Shown in pieces: positions 6,874 through 9,394 of a stretch of 9,394 nucleotides of DNA (position 1 is the stretch's first letter; the number at the start of each line of letters is the position of its first letter). The position numbers and the translations under genes were made by a program. Source of the stretch: Clostridiales bacterium (GTDB lineage Bacteria > Bacillota > Clostridia > Saccharofermentanales > Saccharofermentanaceae); assembly GCA_016930475.1 (NCBI GenBank), contig JAFGGR010000047.1, forward strand, positions 1-9,394, in the 5' to 3' direction. Below the pieces are notes generated by a model that made no database searches, was not told the origin of the DNA, and was given only the letters and a program-made list of their open reading frames with translations.

Positions 6874-7851
6874 ATGTGGACCTGTTCCGAAATTCGTCAG
6901 GCGGCCAGAAGCCGTATCAAGTTATCGCTTTGGGCGGTGATCCTTGTTACCTTGGTGTACACCGCGATTATTTCTGTCTTGCCCATGATCAACGCAACGA
7001 TCACGACAATAATGCAATTGCCTGTTTTGACGGGTTCCGGAAATATTGAGGAGATGATTCCGCTCCTTTCGGTCACCTCAATGATCGCCCCGTTGATCAA
7101 CCTTGCGATGATCGTACTCATGTTTCTGGTATTCAACCCCATGTATGTCGGATACATCCGATACCTGGGGTCGATCGAGAAGGAATCGAGCGATATCGGA
7201 AACGATGTTAAGAGTTTATTCTGGGCTTTTCGCGACGAAAGGTACAGCCGTGTTTTATCCGGAACGGCATGGAAGCAATTGTGGATGATGATTTGGGGCT
7301 GGGTCGTCTCGGCGATCGTCTTTATTCCGGCCTCCATCCTGATGGTTTTTATGTTCATCGAACTTTTCTCCGGTTTTATGGGTCGGCGAAATTACAATGA
7401 TTTCATCGATATTTTCACTCGTGAAACCGGAAACCGTGTGTTATTTTGGGTTGTTGTCCTTTTCGGTTACTTTCTTATCGCCGGTATCGGAGTCACGATA
7501 TTTCTGCTCAATCGATTCTACGCCTATTTGTTTACCGAATTCGTTCTGACCGAGCGGACCGATATGCCGTATAAAGCCGCATTGGATCTGAGCAAGCAAA
7601 TGACGCGAGGATTGAAGATGAAGTTGTTTGTTCTGGATCTTTCGTTTATCGGATGGTATATTCTGAGTGCGCTGACGTTTAACATCCTTATGTTATGGCT
7701 CTTGCCGTATCGAATCTCCGCATATCAAGAGGTTTACGATCGCCGGAAACAAGAACTGGGGATCATCATGAATCCTCCTGTTCAGCAGATGGGACAGCCG
7801 GCTCAGATGCAACAGCCGGCACAGCCTTACGGGAACGGAGCACAGGGATGA
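6874..7851 (+). CDS. DUF975 family integral membrane protein
   Basis: A 325-residue polytopic membrane protein of unknown function. It is placed in DUF975 by the C-terminal block at about 235-280, where a cytosolic Ser-Lys-x-Met-x-x-Gly-x-Lys motif is followed by LFVLDLSFIGW and then LWLLPY, the typical family ending. Hydrophobic segments are visible at about 18-40, 66-88, 135-165, 189-212 and 250-278; the N-terminus is positively charged (Arg/Lys before residue 17), favouring an inside N-terminus. There is no cleavable signal peptide. After the last segment comes a charged stretch (YDRRKQELG) and then a Gln/Pro/Ala-rich tail (about 300-325) with the six-residue near-repeat QPAQMQ / QPAQPY. 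The stop overlaps the next gene as ATGA, so the two are probably translated together. The promoter and Shine-Dalgarno site just upstream make this the first gene of the unit. The family assignment is secure; no biochemical role is claimed. Confidence 0.88.
   Translation: MWTCSEIRQAARSRIKLSLWAVILVTLVYTAIISVLPMINATITTIMQLPVLTGSGNIEEMIPLLSVTSMIAPLINLAMIVLMFLVFNPMYVGYIRYLGSIEKESSDIGNDVKSLFWAFRDERYSRVLSGTAWKQLWMMIWGWVVSAIVFIPASILMVFMFIELFSGFMGRRNYNDFIDIFTRETGNRVLFWVVVLFGYFLIAGIGVTIFLLNRFYAYLFTEFVLTERTDMPYKAALDLSKQMTRGLKMKLFVLDLSFIGWYILSALTFNILMLWLLPYRISAYQEVYDRRKQELGIIMNPPVQQMGQPAQMQQPAQPYGNGAQG
7837..7840 (+). promoter_or_regulatory. Ribosome binding site of the FAD-dependent dehydrogenase
   Basis: GGAG lies seven bases before the ATG at 7848, within the last codons of the DUF975 gene. 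It supports 7848 over an in-frame ATG at 7695, which lies deep inside the upstream gene. Confidence 0.65.
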
Positions 7852-9263
7852 GTCAGGAAAGAAACTATGACGTCGCCATCATCGGAGCGGGCATCTCCGG
7901 TATCTTCGCGGCGTATGAGTTAATGATCACCGATCCGAAGTTGAAGGTCGTCCTGATCGAGCAGGGGCAACCGGTTTCCAAGCGTTCCTGTCCGATCATC
8001 AAGGGCGCGACGGACAGTTGCATCGGATGCAGTCCGTGCGCGATCATGCGCGGGTTCGGCGGTGCCGGAGCCTTTTCGGACGGGAAGTTCAATTTCACCA
8101 CGCAGTTTGGCGGCTGGCTCAATGAGTATATTCCGGAACGTGAACTGATGCGTTTAATTGAGTATGTCGACAGCATCAATATTGAATTCGGAGCGACAAC
8201 GGACGTTTTTTCGACGGATACGCCCGAGGCGAACGCGATCCGCAGGAAGGCGATCGCTCTGGATCTGCACTTGATGGATGCCAAATGCAAGCATCTGGGC
8301 ACCGAGCGGAACCGGGATCTTCTCGCGGCGCAGTTTGATTGGTTGGGGAAACGCCTGGACGTTTTATGCGACACGAAGGTCGACGATATCTCGGTTAACG
8401 CCGACGGTAGTTTCATTTTGGATACGTCCAAAGATACCATTCACTGCGATTATCTCATTGCCGCGCCCGGACGATCCGGGGCGGAGTGGTTTTCGAAGCA
8501 GTGTCAGAAGTTGAAGCTTGTGATGATCAACAATCAGGTCGACCTGGGATTGCGCGTCGAGCTTCCGGCTATTGTTTTCAAGGAAATCACCGACGCGATG
8601 TATGAGGCGAAGCTCTTGTACCGCACATCGCGTTATAAAGACGTCGTTCGCACCTTCTGCATGAATCCGTACGGATACGTCGTTACCGAGAATACAGACG
8701 GTATCATTACGGTCAACGGACACAGTTATACGGATCCTTCCATGCGAAGCGAGAATACGAATTTCGCGCTTCTGGTGAGCAATCGTTTCACAACGCCTTT
8801 CAATGAGCCGTACCAGTACGGGAAAAGGATCGCGTCTCTTTCGAATATGCTCGGCGGAGGGATCATGCTGCAGCGTTTCGGCGACTTGATGGACGGAAGA
8901 AGGACTAACGCTCACCGGCTTCCTCAGGGTTTTGTCAAGCCGACGCTGAACGCGACGCCCGGTGACCTGTCGCTCGTTCTGCCGAAGCGACACATGGACA
9001 ATATTATCGAGATGATCCAGGTTCTGGATAAACTTGCGCCCGGAACGGCCAATCAGGACACACTTCTTTACGGAGTGGAAGTCAAGTTTTACAGCGCGCG
9101 GATCAGCTTGACCAACGAACTCGAGACGATGATCCCGAATTTCTTCGCGATCGGAGATGGTGCGGGGATCACCCGCGGATTGTCCCAAGCCGGCGCCAGC
9201 GGAGTGCATGCGGCACGAGCCGTACTGAAGCGCAAGGGAGTCGCTTTGAAGCACGGCGGATAA
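7848..9263 (+). CDS. FAD-dependent dehydrogenase, COG2509-like
   Basis: A 471-residue flavoprotein of a widespread uncharacterised family (COG2509 type), probably cytoplasmic. The N-terminus has the dinucleotide-binding fold: DVAIIGAGISGIFAAYEL with GxGxxG at G13, G15, G18 and the acidic residue E38 that usually holds the adenosine ribose. A cysteine group follows, C48, then C58, C61 and C64 as CxxCxxC, just before the conserved GFGGAGAFSDGKF (69-81). A second FAD contact is the C-terminal IGDGAG (435-440) followed by a Gly/Ala-rich helix. LIAAPGRSG (203-211) is the mid-protein motif of this fold. There is no signal peptide or membrane segment. The substrate is unknown; the cysteines could carry a redox disulfide or an iron-sulfur cluster. 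The ATG overlaps the DUF975 stop (ATGA). The reading frame is open 51 codons further upstream, but that part is out-of-frame shadow of the DUF975 gene and precedes the conserved N-terminus. No terminator follows before the tRNA. Confidence 0.9.
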   Translation: MSQERNYDVAIIGAGISGIFAAYELMITDPKLKVVLIEQGQPVSKRSCPIIKGATDSCIGCSPCAIMRGFGGAGAFSDGKFNFTTQFGGWLNEYIPERELMRLIEYVDSINIEFGATTDVFSTDTPEANAIRRKAIALDLHLMDAKCKHLGTERNRDLLAAQFDWLGKRLDVLCDTKVDDISVNADGSFILDTSKDTIHCDYLIAAPGRSGAEWFSKQCQKLKLVMINNQVDLGLRVELPAIVFKEITDAMYEAKLLYRTSRYKDVVRTFCMNPYGYVVTENTDGIITVNGHSYTDPSMRSENTNFALLVSNRFTTPFNEPYQYGKRIASLSNMLGGGIMLQRFGDLMDGRRTNAHRLPQGFVKPTLNATPGDLSLVLPKRHMDNIIEMIQVLDKLAPGTANQDTLLYGVEVKFYSARISLTNELETMIPNFFAIGDGAGITRGLSQAGASGVHAARAVLKRKGVALKHGG

Positions 9264-9296
9264 GTGATGAACAGACGTTCCCAAGCGCGGCTGATG

Positions 9297-9325
9297 TTGA
9301 CATTTGCGGCATCCACACATATAAT
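9297..9325 (+). promoter_or_regulatory. Consensus sigma-A promoter of tRNA-His
   Basis: TTGACA (9297-9302) and TATAAT (9320-9325) are both perfect, with the optimal 17-base spacer. The start would be near 9332, about 23 bases before the tRNA. This is the strongest promoter seen in the window, as expected for a stable RNA. Confidence 0.88.
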
Positions 9326-9330
9326 TTCAT

Positions 9331-9351
9331 TCGTGCCTTTAAGCGGCACGA
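9331..9351 (+). other. Hairpin in the tRNA-His 5' leader
   Basis: TCGTGCC (9331-9337) pairs with GGCACGA (9345-9351) around a seven-base loop. It spans almost the whole predicted leader, from the transcription start to four bases before the tRNA. No T-tract follows, so it does not look like a terminator; a role in presenting the RNase P cleavage site or protecting the 5' end is a guess. Confidence 0.55.
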
Positions 9352-9354
9352 CAC

Positions 9355-9394
9355 GGTGGGATTAGTTCAGCTGGTTAGAGCGCTAGTTTGTGGC
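9355..9394 (+). tRNA. tRNA-His, anticodon GTG (3' part outside the window)
   Basis: The 5' half of a tRNA: the extra G at position -1 (9355), which is the hallmark of histidine tRNA, acceptor strand GTGGGAT (9356-9362), TA at 8-9, D-arm GTTC/GAGC (9365-9368 and 9378-9381) around a loop with the conserved GG, anticodon stem CTAGT (9383-9387) and loop TTGTGGC (9388-9394) with anticodon GTG at 9390-9392. The window ends at position 38, so the anticodon 3' stem, T-arm and acceptor partner cannot be checked. The remaining bases should begin ACTAG if the stem pairs fully. Confidence 0.92.

Noticed and set aside
7695..7847. A 51-codon N-terminal extension of the FAD-dependent dehydrogenase.
   Set aside because: It is the out-of-frame reading of the DUF975 3' end, low in conserved character, and lies before the normal dinucleotide-binding N-terminus; the ATG at 7848 has a proper ribosome binding site.
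9331..9351. Hairpin read as a terminator for the dehydrogenase gene.
   Set aside because: No T-tract follows the stem and it lies downstream of a consensus promoter, within the tRNA leader.
9267..9365. A 32-codon small open frame after the dehydrogenase, with a GGCGGA six bases before its ATG.
   Set aside because: It runs through the consensus promoter, the leader hairpin and into the tRNA, so it is most likely chance.

Overview
The window looks like ordinary chromosomal DNA from a moderately GC-rich member of the Firmicutes (Bacillota), most likely a Clostridia-type anaerobe. The reasons are a ClpE-like Clp ATPase with an N-terminal zinc finger, a DUF975 membrane protein (a mainly Firmicutes family), G-rich Shine-Dalgarno sites (GGGAGG, AAAGGA) and sigma-A-type promoters. 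This assignment is inferred from gene content and cannot be taken below class level. No mobile element, CRISPR array or phage gene was seen.

Layout. Positions 1-2973 hold uvrA, cut at its 5' end by the window edge; about ten codons appear to be missing. Its stop codon TAG is followed with no gap by the ATG of a ClpE-like AAA+ unfoldase (2974-5439), so the two form a translationally coupled pair. A symmetrical hairpin with T-tracts on both strands (5452-5494) ends this unit and also the convergent argJ gene (5538-6746, minus strand). A 127-base divergent intergenic region carries a -10 for argJ, a promoter for the rightward genes, and a perfect 9-bp inverted repeat lying between the -35 and -10 of that rightward promoter. 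To the right, a DUF975 integral membrane protein (6874-7851) overlaps by ATGA a COG2509-type FAD-dependent dehydrogenase (7848-9263). A consensus promoter (TTGACA, 17 bases, TATAAT) then drives tRNA-His(GTG), of which only the first 40 bases are inside the window.

How the genes relate. UvrA starts nucleotide excision repair; the Clp ATPase probably feeds ClpP. The tight junction suggests co-production, but a functional link is inferred only. ArgJ recycles acetyl groups in arginine synthesis and stands apart from other arginine genes within this window. The DUF975-FAD dehydrogenase pair is the least understood unit: a membrane protein and a flavoprotein with a four-cysteine cluster, probably co-transcribed from one promoter that has an operator-like palindrome.

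No clearly new multi-gene system was found. The points most worth following are the palindromic operator, the uvrA-clp fusion of translation, the acidic linker of the Clp protein, and the DUF975-flavoprotein pair.
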